64,000 nt of DNA from Halovulum sp039180525 (GCA_039180525.1 JBCDDF010000005.1:59114-123113), one strand, 5' to 3'; shown: positions 17,011 to 25,679, counted from the stretch's first letter. The notes: generated by a model not told the origin, from the sequence alone. Numbers and translations: made by a program.

Positions 17011-18364
17011 GGACGACATCGCGGACCGTGAGGGCGAAGGCCGCCATAGGGTCATCGAGCACCAGCAGATGGTTCAGGCAGAACGCATAGTCCGGCCCGC
17101 GTGGGATTTCTGCCGGGGAGAAGGGGAAGGCGAAGGTTGGCTGTTCCTCCTCCGGGGTCAGCGGGTGGTGCAAAAGGTAGGGGTTGAGCAACTTGCCGAT
17201 TTCGTCCGCCAGGTCCTGGGTCGGCGCGGTCACGATGCCCAGCACGCCGATCTCGGCCGCATTGCCCGACCGGGTCTCAAGCGCGCCCAACGTGGCGTCC
17301 TGGCCGATCTGGCGCAACTCGATGGCGAAGCTGCCTTCGGCAAGGCCCAACCGTGCGGCGGCCTTCGCGGTGCAGCGATGCCGGATGTCGGTACACCACG
17401 GATCGATATGCGCCACGTACCGCGCATCGCGAACCAGCGCCAGCAGCACCGTCTGATACCCGGTGATCCGCGCGCCCTCCAGCTTGACGGTGTAGTCGTC
17501 GGACGGGTGCCAGACCGCGCCCTCGGCCCGCACGCGACGGTCGTCGACCGCGGTGTAGCGCGCCGCCGACACGTGAAGGTGCCCGCCCGGCTCGAACAAC
17601 GTGAACGGGTCGGCGTTTTCGTAGAGCATATGGGCGGAGACGGTATGCGGCGTCGCGCGCGACCCCTCCGCCAGCGGGGTCACGGTAAACCCGCTGGCAT
17701 CGAAGTCGATCTGCAGCACACCGGTTTGCGGATTGGTCGCACACAACGCGCCGCACTCGCCGATCTTGGCGCCATGCCACGCTGCGCCGGCATGATCGCC
17801 GCGGCTGAGCGGCAGCGCGGCGATTATGGCTGTGTCGGTGGTGCGCCCGGCAATCACGATATCGGCGCCGGTCGCCAGCGCGGCGTTGATTTGCTCAGCC
17901 CCCGCAAGTGCGACGATGTTGGTGCATTCGGCCAGCAACTCCGGCGTCACCTCCCAGGCCGGGCTGAGCGGGCGCAGCCGCCCGGCGGCTTGCGCGCGCA
18001 GCAGCCGCTCGGCGGGCTGGTCGGATTTCAGTACGGCGATCCTGGCTGTGGTGCCGGTTTCCCGCAGAACATCTTCGGTGATCTGGGTCAACCAATCGAC
18101 CGCATCCCCCGCCCCGCAGGTTCCGGCGGTGCCGATCACCAACGGCACGCCCGCGGCGGCACGGGCGGCCATTAGTTCCGCCCATTCGGCCTTGGTCGCG
18201 GCGCGGGAATACTTCGACACGCCGCGGCCCAGATAGGACGGCCCGCTATCGGTCGACCCGCCATCGATGGCGATCAGATCGGGCTTGTTGGCCACCCCAC
18301 GCGCCAGCGCCGCCCGGTCAAAGCCCAGGCCCAAAGCGCCGGAGGGGATTAGGATGCGCGTCAC
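17003..18364 (-). CDS. AtuA-like (DUF1446) family protein
   Basis: The 453-residue protein matches the acyclic terpene utilisation AtuA/DUF1446 family. It shows the N-terminal D-L-I-A-I-D-G-G-S-T-D-S-G-P-S-Y-L-G motif and the I-V-I-A-G-R-T-T-D-T-A block. In Pseudomonas, AtuA is tied to citronellol/geraniol catabolism, but most homologues sit in other catabolic operons with no known substrate. Here it follows tctC-tctB-tctA on the minus strand with a 4-base gap to tctA. The imported carboxylate is therefore its likely substrate source, which is an inference. Confidence 0.8.
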   Translation of the reverse strand: MTRILIPSGALGLGFDRAALARGVANKPDLIAIDGGSTDSGPSYLGRGVSKYSRAATKAEWAELMAARAAAGVPLVIGTAGTCGAGDAVDWLTQITEDVLRETGTTARIAVLKSDQPAERLLRAQAAGRLRPLSPAWEVTPELLAECTNIVALAGAEQINAALATGADIVIAGRTTDTAIIAALPLSRGDHAGAAWHGAKIGECGALCATNPQTGVLQIDFDASGFTVTPLAEGSRATPHTVSAHMLYENADPFTLFEPGGHLHVSAARYTAVDDRRVRAEGAVWHPSDDYTVKLEGARITGYQTVLLALVRDARYVAHIDPWCTDIRHRCTAKAAARLGLAEGSFAIELRQIGQDATLGALETRSGNAAEIGVLGIVTAPTQDLADEIGKLLNPYLLHHPLTPEEEQPTFAFPFSPAEIPRGPDYAFCLNHLLVLDDPMAAFALTVRDVVHA

Positions 18365-18368
18365 CGGC

Positions 18369-19874
18369 TCAGTCCGTCACTGCCTGAGGTTTCTTCAGGA
18401 ACCGGCGCAGGAACATCGGCGCCACGAACCCGGCGATTGCGGCGATCCACAGCCCGATGGAGATCGGCGAGGAGAACAGGAACATCGCATCGCCATCCGA
18501 CAGCACCATCGCGCGGCGCAGCGCATCCTCCATGTGATTGCCCAGAAGGATGCCCAGAATGATCGGCACGGTCGGCACGTCCAGCTTGCGCAGCACATAG
18601 CCCAGCACGCCGAATGCCACCATCAGCAGCAGGTCGAAATAGCTGCCCGACAGCGAGAAGATGCCGACGAAAGAGATCATCGTGACCCCTGGCAGCAACA
18701 CCGCAGGCGGCACCTGAAGCACCCGGACGAAGATCTTGACCAGCGGCACGTTCATCAACAGCAGCACGAAATTCGCGATCAAAAGCGAGGCGATCAGCCC
18801 CCAGACGACCTCTGGCCGGTCGGTGAAAAGCGTGGGGCCGGGGGTGATGTTCAGCGTCATCAGCAAGGCCAGCAGCACCGCCGTGGTACCCGAACCCGGC
18901 ACGCCGAGCGTCAGCATCGGCACCAGCGCACCGCCCGCGGCGGCGTTGTTGCCGGCCTCGGGCGCCGCCACGCCGCGCGGCGCGCCGGTGCCGAAGCCCG
19001 ACCGCCCGTTGTCGATGGATTTCTCGCTCATATAGGCCAGGAAGGACCCCAGCGACGCGCCGGCCCCGGGCAGTACGCCGGCGACGAAGCCGACGAGGCT
19101 CGCGCGCAGCATCGTCCAGGTCGAGGCTGCGATGTCGCGCACCGGAATCGTCACCTTTTTCAGCGCCACTCCGATGGAGGAACTTTTGCCGTGGCTTTCG
19201 ATGAACACAAAGACCTCGGCGATGGCGAACAGCCCAACGATGGCGACCAAGAAATCCACCCCGTCCATCAGATGCAGATTGCCGAATGTGAACCGCGGCA
19301 TGCCGCTGGTATTGTCCAGCCCGATCATCGCGATGGCGAGCCCGATGCAGGACGCCAGCGCCGCCTTGGCCTGGTTGTTCGAGGCGATCCCGCCCAAGGT
19401 GGAGAACGCCAGCAGGTACAGCGCGAAATACTCCGCCGGCCCGAACAGATAGGCGACATTGGCCAGGATCGGCGCCAGCAGCATCAACCCGATCGTGGCC
19501 AGAAACGCGCCCACGAAGGATGCGACGCCCGAGATCACCAGCGCATCGCCCGCGCGCCCCTGTTTGGCCATCGGATAGCCATCCAGCGTGGTCATCAGCG
19601 CCGGCTCGTCACCGGGAATGTTCAGCAGGATCGAGGAAATCCGCCCGCCATACATCGCGCCGTAATAGACGGATGTCATCAGAACCAGGGCCGAGGTCGC
19701 ATCGAGCCCCAGCGAAAAGGTCAACGGGATCAGGATCGCGACCCCGTTCGAGGGGCCGAGCCCCGGCAGCGCGCCGATGATCGTGCCCAGAAAGCAGCCG
19801 ATCACCGCCAGCATCAGCGTCCAGGGCGAAAGTGCGACTGAAAAGCCCAGGGCGAGATTGGCCAGCAGATCCAT
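18369..19874 (-). CDS. tctA: Tripartite tricarboxylate transporter large permease TctA
   Basis: This 501-residue inner-membrane protein has about ten to twelve hydrophobic segments. It carries the family motif G-A-L-P-G-L-G-P-S-N-G near residue 40 and the repeated P-G-A-G-A-S-L-G about 270 residues later, as in TctA. It forms the solute channel of a secondary TTT importer that works with a periplasmic binding protein. tctB lies 3 bases upstream. Citrate is the classic substrate, but TTT systems carry many carboxylates and aromatic acids. Confidence 0.92.
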   Translation of the reverse strand: MDLLANLALGFSVALSPWTLMLAVIGCFLGTIIGALPGLGPSNGVAILIPLTFSLGLDATSALVLMTSVYYGAMYGGRISSILLNIPGDEPALMTTLDGYPMAKQGRAGDALVISGVASFVGAFLATIGLMLLAPILANVAYLFGPAEYFALYLLAFSTLGGIASNNQAKAALASCIGLAIAMIGLDNTSGMPRFTFGNLHLMDGVDFLVAIVGLFAIAEVFVFIESHGKSSSIGVALKKVTIPVRDIAASTWTMLRASLVGFVAGVLPGAGASLGSFLAYMSEKSIDNGRSGFGTGAPRGVAAPEAGNNAAAGGALVPMLTLGVPGSGTTAVLLALLMTLNITPGPTLFTDRPEVVWGLIASLLIANFVLLLMNVPLVKIFVRVLQVPPAVLLPGVTMISFVGIFSLSGSYFDLLLMVAFGVLGYVLRKLDVPTVPIILGILLGNHMEDALRRAMVLSDGDAMFLFSSPISIGLWIAAIAGFVAPMFLRRFLKKPQAVTD

Positions 19875-19877
19875 GGC

Positions 19878-20318
19878 CTAGATCAGTCCTTTGGGAAACG
19901 GCACCAGGCCCAGGCCCAGCGCGTATTTGAACAACACGAAAAGACCTGCCGACAGTGCGATGCCGGCCAGCGCATTGAACACCGGGCGCGCCTGGATTTG
20001 ATAGCTCAGCACCGAAGCGGCCACGGCCGTCGGCAGCAGAAACCCGAACGGTTTCAGGCTGTAGGCATAGGCCACCAGCACGGCGACCGCCGCGGCGAGT
20101 TTCAGCAGCGTCAGCGGCCCGGGCCAGGCCGGTTCGTCATCGGGGCGCAGGATCATCACCGCGCCGCACAGCGCGGACACTGCGCCCAGCAGGATGGGAA
20201 AGGTCTTGGACCCGACCGGATCCGACATGAAACTGGTCTGGATCTGAAAGGCGCTGGCGATATACGCCAGCGCCACGAGCACCACGACCAGTCCGAAGAC
20301 GCGGTCGGATTTCAGCAT
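19878..20318 (-). CDS. tctB: Tripartite tricarboxylate transporter small subunit TctB
   Basis: The 146-residue protein has four hydrophobic segments and the typical TctB N-terminus (R-V-F-G-L-V-V-V-L-V-A-L-A-Y-I) with F-x-F-P-x-L motif-like K-T-F-P-I-L-L-G. It pairs with TctA in the inner membrane. It starts one base after the tctC stop and ends 3 bases before tctA. Confidence 0.88.
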   Translation of the reverse strand: MLKSDRVFGLVVVLVALAYIASAFQIQTSFMSDPVGSKTFPILLGAVSALCGAVMILRPDDEPAWPGPLTLLKLAAAVAVLVAYAYSLKPFGFLLPTAVAASVLSYQIQARPVFNALAGIALSAGLFVLFKYALGLGLVPFPKGLI

Positions 20319-20319
20319 G

Positions 20320-21285
20320 TCACTGGATCACGCCGATTTCGCGGCTCAGGTCCTCTGTCGAAGCGATCACGCCATCTACCCAAGACTGGAAATCGTCGCC
20401 GACCTTGGTGAACGGGGCAAGGCCGTTGGCCTGCATCGCCTCGGCCCATTCCGCGCTTTCGGCGACCGCGGCCAGCCGGTCGGCCCAGCCCTGGAACGCC
20501 TCGTCAGAGATGTCCTTGGGCACGTAGAGCCCGCGCCAGTTGACGGCGACCACATCCGTACCTTGTTCGACCGCGGTGGGGATGTCGTCAAAGCCCGGCA
20601 CCCGGTCTTCGGTCAGCACCGCCAGCACCCGAACCTCGCCGGCATTGATGAAGCCCACGACCTCCGACATGTCGCCGGTCATGGCTTGGGTGAACCCGCC
20701 TACCGTCTGCGTGATCGCATCCGCGCCGCCGTCGACGCCGATATACTTGACCGACCGGATGTCTTCGAAGCCATTGGCCTTCAGGATCTGCAGCACCTTG
20801 AGGTGGTCGAAGCCGCCCGCGGCCGACCCGCCGGCAAACGCGACGGAGCCGGGATCGGCCTTGATCGCGTCGACCATGTCGCCCAGCGTCTGGAACGGGC
20901 TGTCGGCCGCGACCACGATGACCCCCGGATCGGCGCCGATCGCGCCCACGAAGCGCACCTGATCAGAGGTCAGCCCGCCATAGGCGTTCTGCGCCAGCCG
21001 CGTGGCCGTGGCCTGGCTGGCCGCGACGATAAGATCGCTGTCATCGGTGCGTTCGTTGACCACATGGCCAAAGGCCAGCCCGCCGCCGCCGCCGGCCATA
21101 TTGGTGACCTGCACCGGCTGGTCGACCTGGCCGATATCGTACAGGATCTTGCCGATCTGTCGGCAGGTGAAGTCCCAACCGCCACCGGGGTTTGCCGGTG
21201 CGATGCATTCGGCCGCCATGGCCGAGGCGCCGAGGCCAAGGCTGAAAACGGCGCTGAGACCCAGCGCGCGAAACGAAGTGGTCAT
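20320..21285 (-). CDS. tctC: Tripartite tricarboxylate transporter substrate-binding protein TctC
   Basis: The 321-residue protein begins with a Sec signal peptide (about 30 residues, cleavage after A-M-A) and has the Bug/TctC fold features, including C-I-A-P-A-N-P-G-G-G-W-D near the start of the mature protein. It captures a carboxylate in the periplasm and hands it to TctAB. The start at 21285 has a strong GGAGG site 5-9 bases upstream; an in-frame extension of 11 codons was rejected. It is the first gene of the operon running to DUF4387. Confidence 0.9.
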   Translation of the reverse strand: MTTSFRALGLSAVFSLGLGASAMAAECIAPANPGGGWDFTCRQIGKILYDIGQVDQPVQVTNMAGGGGGLAFGHVVNERTDDSDLIVAASQATATRLAQNAYGGLTSDQVRFVGAIGADPGVIVVAADSPFQTLGDMVDAIKADPGSVAFAGGSAAGGFDHLKVLQILKANGFEDIRSVKYIGVDGGADAITQTVGGFTQAMTGDMSEVVGFINAGEVRVLAVLTEDRVPGFDDIPTAVEQGTDVVAVNWRGLYVPKDISDEAFQGWADRLAAVAESAEWAEAMQANGLAPFTKVGDDFQSWVDGVIASTEDLSREIGVIQ

Positions 21286-21349
21286 GAATTTCCTCCCCAT
21301 GTCCCTTTGTGCGGCCATGTCGTCCGACCGTCACAAACCGAAACTTGCC

Positions 21350-21817
21350 TTACCTTTCCGGCGCTTGTCCAGTGCCATCCTTCGTGCGGCGGATACCGGC
21401 GATGCGCACCAGGCAGTCGTGCAGGATCGCGGCCTCTTCCCTGGTAAAGTCGGCCTGGATTTCCGCATCGAACGCGCGCGCGGCGGCATGCAGGTCATCA
21501 AAGGCCGCGCGACCCTGCCGGGTCAGCGCCAGGATCGACTGGCGCCGATCCTGTTTGGACTCGCGTCGAGCCAGAAACCGCTTTCGTTCCAGCGCCGCGA
21601 CCGCCCGGCTGACCTTGGTCTTGTGCAGGCGCGCCCGGTCGCAGATCTCGGTCGCGGTCAGCGGACCATAGCGCCCCAGATGGAACAGCACCCGCCACTC
21701 GGTGCGCAAGATGCCGTATCTGGCCTTGTAGTGACGCTGGAACTTCAGGCTCAGCGTATCGGCGGCCTGGTTCAGCAGATAGGGCAGGAAGTCTTCCAGA
21801 TCGAAAGTGCCCGTCAT
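21350..21817 (-). CDS. MarR family transcriptional regulator
   Basis: The 155-residue protein has a MarR winged-helix fold, with L-R-T-E-W-R-V-L-F-H-L-G-R-Y-G then the recognition helix region H-K-T-K-V-S-R-A-V-A-A-L and the wing D-R-R-Q-S-I-L-A-L-T. It is divergent from hmgA across a 65-base gap that holds a 20-base inverted repeat, so it probably controls hmgA and itself in response to an aromatic acid. It also lies 65 bases upstream of tctC on the same strand and could read into that operon. Confidence 0.88.
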   Translation of the reverse strand: MTGTFDLEDFLPYLLNQAADTLSLKFQRHYKARYGILRTEWRVLFHLGRYGPLTATEICDRARLHKTKVSRAVAALERKRFLARRESKQDRRQSILALTRQGRAAFDDLHAAARAFDAEIQADFTREEAAILHDCLVRIAGIRRTKDGTGQAPER

Positions 21818-21835
21818 CGCATGTCCCTGGGGTTG

Positions 21836-21855
21836 TTAGTTACATTTCCAACTAA
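21836..21855. promoter_or_regulatory. Probable MarR operator between marR and hmgA
   Basis: TTAGTT-ACATTTCC-AACTAA is an inverted repeat with perfect 6-base arms and an 8-base spacer, sitting in the 65-base divergent gap. AT-rich arms in a GC-rich genome at this position are typical for MarR family operators. It lies 28 bases before the hmgA start. Confidence 0.65.
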
Positions 21856-21882
21856 TACCTCTCAACCAAGGAGGACAACCCG

Positions 21883-23244
21883 ATGAAGGATCTGGCCGCG
21901 CCGCACGCGCTGACCCAAGCCGAAACGCCAGTTGGCACCGTGCCGGGCTACATGCCCGGCTTCGGCAACGACTTCGAGACGGAGGCGCTGCCCGGCGCGC
22001 TGCCGCAGGGCATGAATTCGCCGCAGCGGGTGAAGTATGGGCTTTATGCCGAACAGCTTTCGGGCACCGCCTTCACCGCGCCGCAGCATCAGAACGAACG
22101 CACCTGGTGCTATCGCATAAGGCCGTCGGTCAAGCACACGCACCGGTTCGCGCGCATCGATCTGCCATATTGGAAGTCGGCGCCGCATGTCTTGGACGAT
22201 GTGACGTCGCTGGGCCAGTACCGCTGGGACCCGGTTCCGCATGGCGACGAGGGCCTGACCTGGCTGACCGGGATGCGCACCATGACGACGGCTGGCGACG
22301 TGAACACGCAGGTTGGGATGGCGAGCCATGTCTATCTGGTCACCGCCAGCATGGAGGACGCGTATTTCTATTCCGCCGACAGCGAGCTTCTGGTCGTGCC
22401 GCAGGAGGGGCAACTGCGCTTCGTCACCGAATTGGGGATCATCGACCTGGCGCCGCAACAGATTGCCATCCTGCCCCGTGGCTTGGTCTATCGCGTGGAG
22501 GTGCTGGAGGGGCCCTGCCGCGGCTTTGTCTGCGAGAACTACGGCCAGAAATTCGCGCTGCCTGACCGGGGACCCATCGGTGCGAACTGCATGGCCAATC
22601 GCCGTGATTTCAAGACGCCGGTCGCCGCGTTCGAAGATCGCGAGGCCCCCTCGACCGTTACCGTGAAGTGGTGCGGGCAGTTTCACGAAACCCGCATCGG
22701 GCACTCACCGCTGGATATCGTCGCCTGGCACGGCAACTACGCGCCGGTGAAATACGACCTGAAATCGTATTGCCCGGTGGGCGCGGTGCTGTTCGACCAT
22801 CCCGACCCGTCGATTTTCACCGTGCTGACCGCGCCTTCGGGCGTGGCGGGGACGGCGAATATCGATTTCGTCCTGTTCCGCGAACGCTGGATGGTGGCCG
22901 AAGACACCTTTCGCCCGCCCTGGTACCATAAGAACGTGATGTCCGAGCTTATGGGCAATATCTATGGCCAATACGACGCCAAGCCCGAAGGTTTCGTTCC
23001 AGGCGGCATGAGCCTCCACAATATGATGCTTCCGCACGGGCCGGATCGGGAGGCGTTCGAGAAAGCCTCCCGCGCCAATCTGGGCCCCGACAAACTGGAT
23101 CGGACCATGTCGTTCATGTTCGAAACCCGCTTCCCGCAGCATCTGACAGCCTTTGCCGCGCATAAGGCGCCGCTGCAGGACGACTACATCGACTGTTGGG
23201 GCGACATCGAAAAGAAATTCGATGGGACGCCGGATAAAAAATGA
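21883..23244 (+). CDS. hmgA: Homogentisate 1,2-dioxygenase
   Basis: This 453-residue non-haem Fe(II) enzyme opens homogentisate to maleylacetoacetate in tyrosine/phenylalanine breakdown. Family-typical sequence runs throughout, including Y-M-P-G-F-G-N-D-F near the start and R-P-P-W-Y-H-K-N. By spacing to the known enzyme, the iron ligands are H349, E355 and H385 (the last in P-H-G-P-D), all present, so the enzyme looks intact. A GGAGG site precedes the ATG. The downstream hydrolase gene for the pathway is broken, which makes this intact gene noteworthy. Confidence 0.95.
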   Translation: MKDLAAPHALTQAETPVGTVPGYMPGFGNDFETEALPGALPQGMNSPQRVKYGLYAEQLSGTAFTAPQHQNERTWCYRIRPSVKHTHRFARIDLPYWKSAPHVLDDVTSLGQYRWDPVPHGDEGLTWLTGMRTMTTAGDVNTQVGMASHVYLVTASMEDAYFYSADSELLVVPQEGQLRFVTELGIIDLAPQQIAILPRGLVYRVEVLEGPCRGFVCENYGQKFALPDRGPIGANCMANRRDFKTPVAAFEDREAPSTVTVKWCGQFHETRIGHSPLDIVAWHGNYAPVKYDLKSYCPVGAVLFDHPDPSIFTVLTAPSGVAGTANIDFVLFRERWMVAEDTFRPPWYHKNVMSELMGNIYGQYDAKPEGFVPGGMSLHNMMLPHGPDREAFEKASRANLGPDKLDRTMSFMFETRFPQHLTAFAAHKAPLQDDYIDCWGDIEKKFDGTPDKK

Positions 23245-23416
23245 AGTCTGTGGCACGTGCGAACGGCGCGCCTTTCGGCCCGGCCGAAGCGGCGGAGCAC
23301 GTGACCTTCGATTCCTGCAACCCGGCGACCGGGTGCGGGTCTGCATGGAAGACGGCCGGGGAAACAGCATCTTCGGCGCCATCGACCGAACCGTTGCCGA
23401 ATGGGAGGGACCATGA
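23241..23416 (+). pseudogene. Remnant of a fumarylacetoacetate hydrolase family gene
   Basis: The ATG overlaps the hmgA stop (ATGA), as expected for an operonic gene. The first frame reads a scrap (N-G-A-P-F-G-P-A-E-A-A-E-H-V-T-F-D) that resembles the internal FAH-family motif N-G-x-P-F-G-x-x-x-A-G-x-D-M-T-F-D. A second frame then gives a recognisable C-terminus (R-F-L-Q-P-G-D-R-V-R-V and S-I-F-G-A-I-D-R-T-V), ending in the TGA that overlaps the next gene. About 270 residues of an intact gene of about 330 are missing through deletions and a frameshift. It cannot make an enzyme. Confidence 0.75.
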
Positions 23417-24363
23417 CAAAGGCTTTCGCCTCGCAGGGGGATCTGTCGGAAAAGACCATCACCTTCGATGAAGTCGGCGCCGGGCTTTGGGCCTTCACCG
23501 CCGAAGGCGACCCCAATTCCGGCGTCATCATCGGCGATGACAGCGTGATGATCGTGGAGGCGCAGGCGACCCCGCGTCTGGCGCAAAAGGTCATCGAAAA
23601 GGTGCGCGGCGTGACCGACAAGCCGATCCGCCATCTGGTGCTGACGCATTATCACGCGGTGCGGGTGCTGGGCGCCTCGGCCTATGACGCCGATCAGATC
23701 ATCATGTCGGACACCGCCCGCGCCATGGTCGCGGAGCGCGGGCAGGAGGATTGGGACAGTGAGTTTCAACGCTTTCCCCGGCTGTTCGAGGGGCATGAAA
23801 GCATCCCGGGCCTAACCTGGCCGACGACCACTTTTCGCGACCGGATGACGGTTTTTCTGGGCAGCCGCCGGGTCGACATCATGCATCTGGGCCGCGCCCA
23901 TACCGCGGGCGATGCGGTGATACACGTGCCCGACCAGAACGTAATGTTCACCGGCGATATCGTCGAGGACCGGTCCGCCTGCTATTGCGGCGACGGCCAT
24001 TTCGGCGATTGGGGCGACACGCTGGATGCGATCAAGGCATTCGAGGTCGATGCGGTCGCGCCGGGGCGCGGTGGCGCGCTGATCGGGCGCGGCGCGGTCG
24101 ACACCGCCATCGAAAACACACGCGATTTCGTTGCGTCCACTTATCGCCCGGCGGCGCGGGTTGCGGCCCGCGGTGGGTCGTTGAAAGAGGCCTGGGACGC
24201 GGTGCGCGCAGCATGCGACCCGAAGTTCAGCGACTACGCCATCTATGAACACTGCCTGCCCTTCAACGTCGCCCGCGCCTATGACGAGGCGCGCGGCATC
24301 GACACCCCGCGCATCTGGACCGCCGCCCGCGACCACGACATGTGGGAGGCGTTGCAAGGATGA
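23413..24363 (+). CDS. MBL-fold metallo-hydrolase
   Basis: The 316-residue protein has the metallo-beta-lactamase fold. The first metal motif reads T-H-Y-H-A-V-R-V, so it keeps two histidines but lacks the Asp-His of the classic HxHxDH. Later come H-L-G-R-A-H-T-A-G-D and F-T-G-D-I-V, both typical metal-binding segments. The same variant motif is common in homologues of aromatic degradation clusters, so the protein is probably functional, but its substrate is unknown. The ATG overlaps the stop of the FAH remnant, and its own stop overlaps the next start (ATGA). Confidence 0.78.
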   Translation: MTKAFASQGDLSEKTITFDEVGAGLWAFTAEGDPNSGVIIGDDSVMIVEAQATPRLAQKVIEKVRGVTDKPIRHLVLTHYHAVRVLGASAYDADQIIMSDTARAMVAERGQEDWDSEFQRFPRLFEGHESIPGLTWPTTTFRDRMTVFLGSRRVDIMHLGRAHTAGDAVIHVPDQNVMFTGDIVEDRSACYCGDGHFGDWGDTLDAIKAFEVDAVAPGRGGALIGRGAVDTAIENTRDFVASTYRPAARVAARGGSLKEAWDAVRAACDPKFSDYAIYEHCLPFNVARAYDEARGIDTPRIWTAARDHDMWEALQG

Positions 24364-24884
24364 GCCTGACCGACCGGCCCTATCTGGCCATGGCGCTGAA
24401 CAATGCCTGGTCGAACGCGACGCTCTATCGCGCGCTGTCGGCAGTGGATGACGCCGCCTTCGCCGCGCCGCGGCCCGGGTTCTTCGGCAGCCTGCGCGCG
24501 ACGATGAACCATATCTACGCGGTCGATCTTTACTATGTTGATGCGCTGACAGAGGGCGGTCGTGGCCGCGCCGTGTTCGACCGGGAGGACACAGGGTCGC
24601 CATCCGCACTGGCCACTGCGCAGGCAGAGGTCGACATGGCCTTCGCGCAGTTCTGCGGCCGTGCGGACGCCCAGGCGCTGCAACAGGTGCGGATGACCGA
24701 GCGTTCGGCCAGGTCCTTTCCGGAACGGGTCGATGCGCTGATCCTGCATCTGATCCAGCATCAGGTGCACCATCGCGGCCAAGCGCACGTGCAGTTGCAG
24801 CACGCTGGCATTGCGCCGCCGCAACTCGACGAGTTCTACCTGGAATTCGACCGCGCGCCCGAGGCGGAGGTCTATTGGGCATGA
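24360..24884 (+). CDS. DinB-like four-helix metal-binding protein
   Basis: The 174-residue protein matches the DinB/YfiT-like helical bundle. Three candidate metal histidines are visible: N-H-I-Y in the first half and the pair in H-Q-V-H-H-R-G-Q at about residues 140-147. Members include thiol-dependent isomerases such as maleylpyruvate isomerase, so a glutathione- or mycothiol-dependent isomerase of maleylacetoacetate is conceivable in this hmgA operon. That is speculation from context. ATG overlaps the MBL stop; its own stop overlaps the start of the next (broken) gene. Confidence 0.7.
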   Translation: MSLTDRPYLAMALNNAWSNATLYRALSAVDDAAFAAPRPGFFGSLRATMNHIYAVDLYYVDALTEGGRGRAVFDREDTGSPSALATAQAEVDMAFAQFCGRADAQALQQVRMTERSARSFPERVDALILHLIQHQVHHRGQAHVQLQHAGIAPPQLDEFYLEFDRAPEAEVYWA

Positions 24885-25570
24885 CCGCAGCGTTGCGCGA
24901 CCGCTATCCGGTGGCCTTCACACTCCCCCCTGGGCTCGCGATGCCGGCCAGGACGCCGCCGCGCCGGTCCGGCACCTGGTGGTCATCGCGCCCCGCCTTC
25001 ATCAATCTTAGCCGGATCCATTTCGAGAGGTTCCTGGTGCAGGCGATCCAGCGCGCCAATACCGCGGGCGCACGGATCGATCTGCGCGGCAAGACCCGGG
25101 TCGATGCGCTGCACGCGACCGAGAACGGCGCTTCGCGGCGGACGAAAACAACCCGAACTCGACCCGGACGACCGACTTCCTGACCCCGAAGTCGCCCGTC
25201 AGCCGGCTGTTTCGCGATGCGGTGTTGCACCTGGCCGCACGCCATCCCTTCGCCCGGCTGCTGGTCAATTCCGGGCGGCTGAGCGTGCCGTCGGTTTATG
25301 ATGGCTTTCAGGGTTTCGGGCCGGATGCACTGCCCGGCCCGGCCCGGCCGCGGCCAGGTGCGCCCTGCCCGGATGCGCCGCTGGGCGTAACCGCCACCAC
25401 GCTCCCCCTAGCCGATACACAGATGGGCCTAGACCAGCGCGCCCGCTATGTGGGTGATTCGGCGCGCGCGGTCTATCTAATCCGCCCAGATCGGCAAGTG
25501 GCTGCGCGCTGGCCCGATTTCGAACCCGCGCAAATCAGCGCGGCGCTGACCCACGCGCTGGAAAAGGCGG
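24881..25570 (+). pseudogene. Remnant of an FAD-dependent aromatic monooxygenase gene
   Basis: Pieces of a PheA/MhpA-type flavoprotein monooxygenase can be followed in order across frames. They are the N-terminus (M-T-A-A-L-R-D-R-Y-P-V) and D-A-A-A-P-V-R-H-L-V-V-I at the FAD site edge. Next come F-I-N-L-S-R-I-H-F-E-R-F-L-V, then N-S-T-R-T-T-D-F-L-T-P-K-S-P-V-S-R-L-F-R, then A-R-Y-V-G-D-S-A-R-A-V-Y-L-I-R-P-D near the end. The FAD-binding G-x-G-x-x-G core and most of the substrate domain are gone, leaving about 230 of an expected 500-550 codons. Several deletions and frameshifts separate the pieces, so it is dead. Confidence 0.8.
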
Positions 25571-25679
25571 CGCCGACGATGCCGAAAGCGCCGCCCTCAA
25601 CGCCCGTCTGATTCTGTTTCTGGCAAATCATATCGGCGACCGGGATACCTTACGCGCCGCACTGACCGCGGCGCAGTAA
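25569..25679 (+). pseudogene. Remnant of a DUF2783 small protein gene
   Basis: In the frame ending at the TAA at 25677, the sequence reads A-D-D-A-E-S-A-A-L-N-A-R-L-I-L-F-L-A-N-H and then I-G-D-R-D-T-L-R-A-A-L. This is the C-terminal half of DUF2783, a small protein normally encoded just after the FAD monooxygenase. Its 5' half is lost and it is fused by deletion to the monooxygenase scrap. No start codon or ribosome site serves the fragment. Confidence 0.65.
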
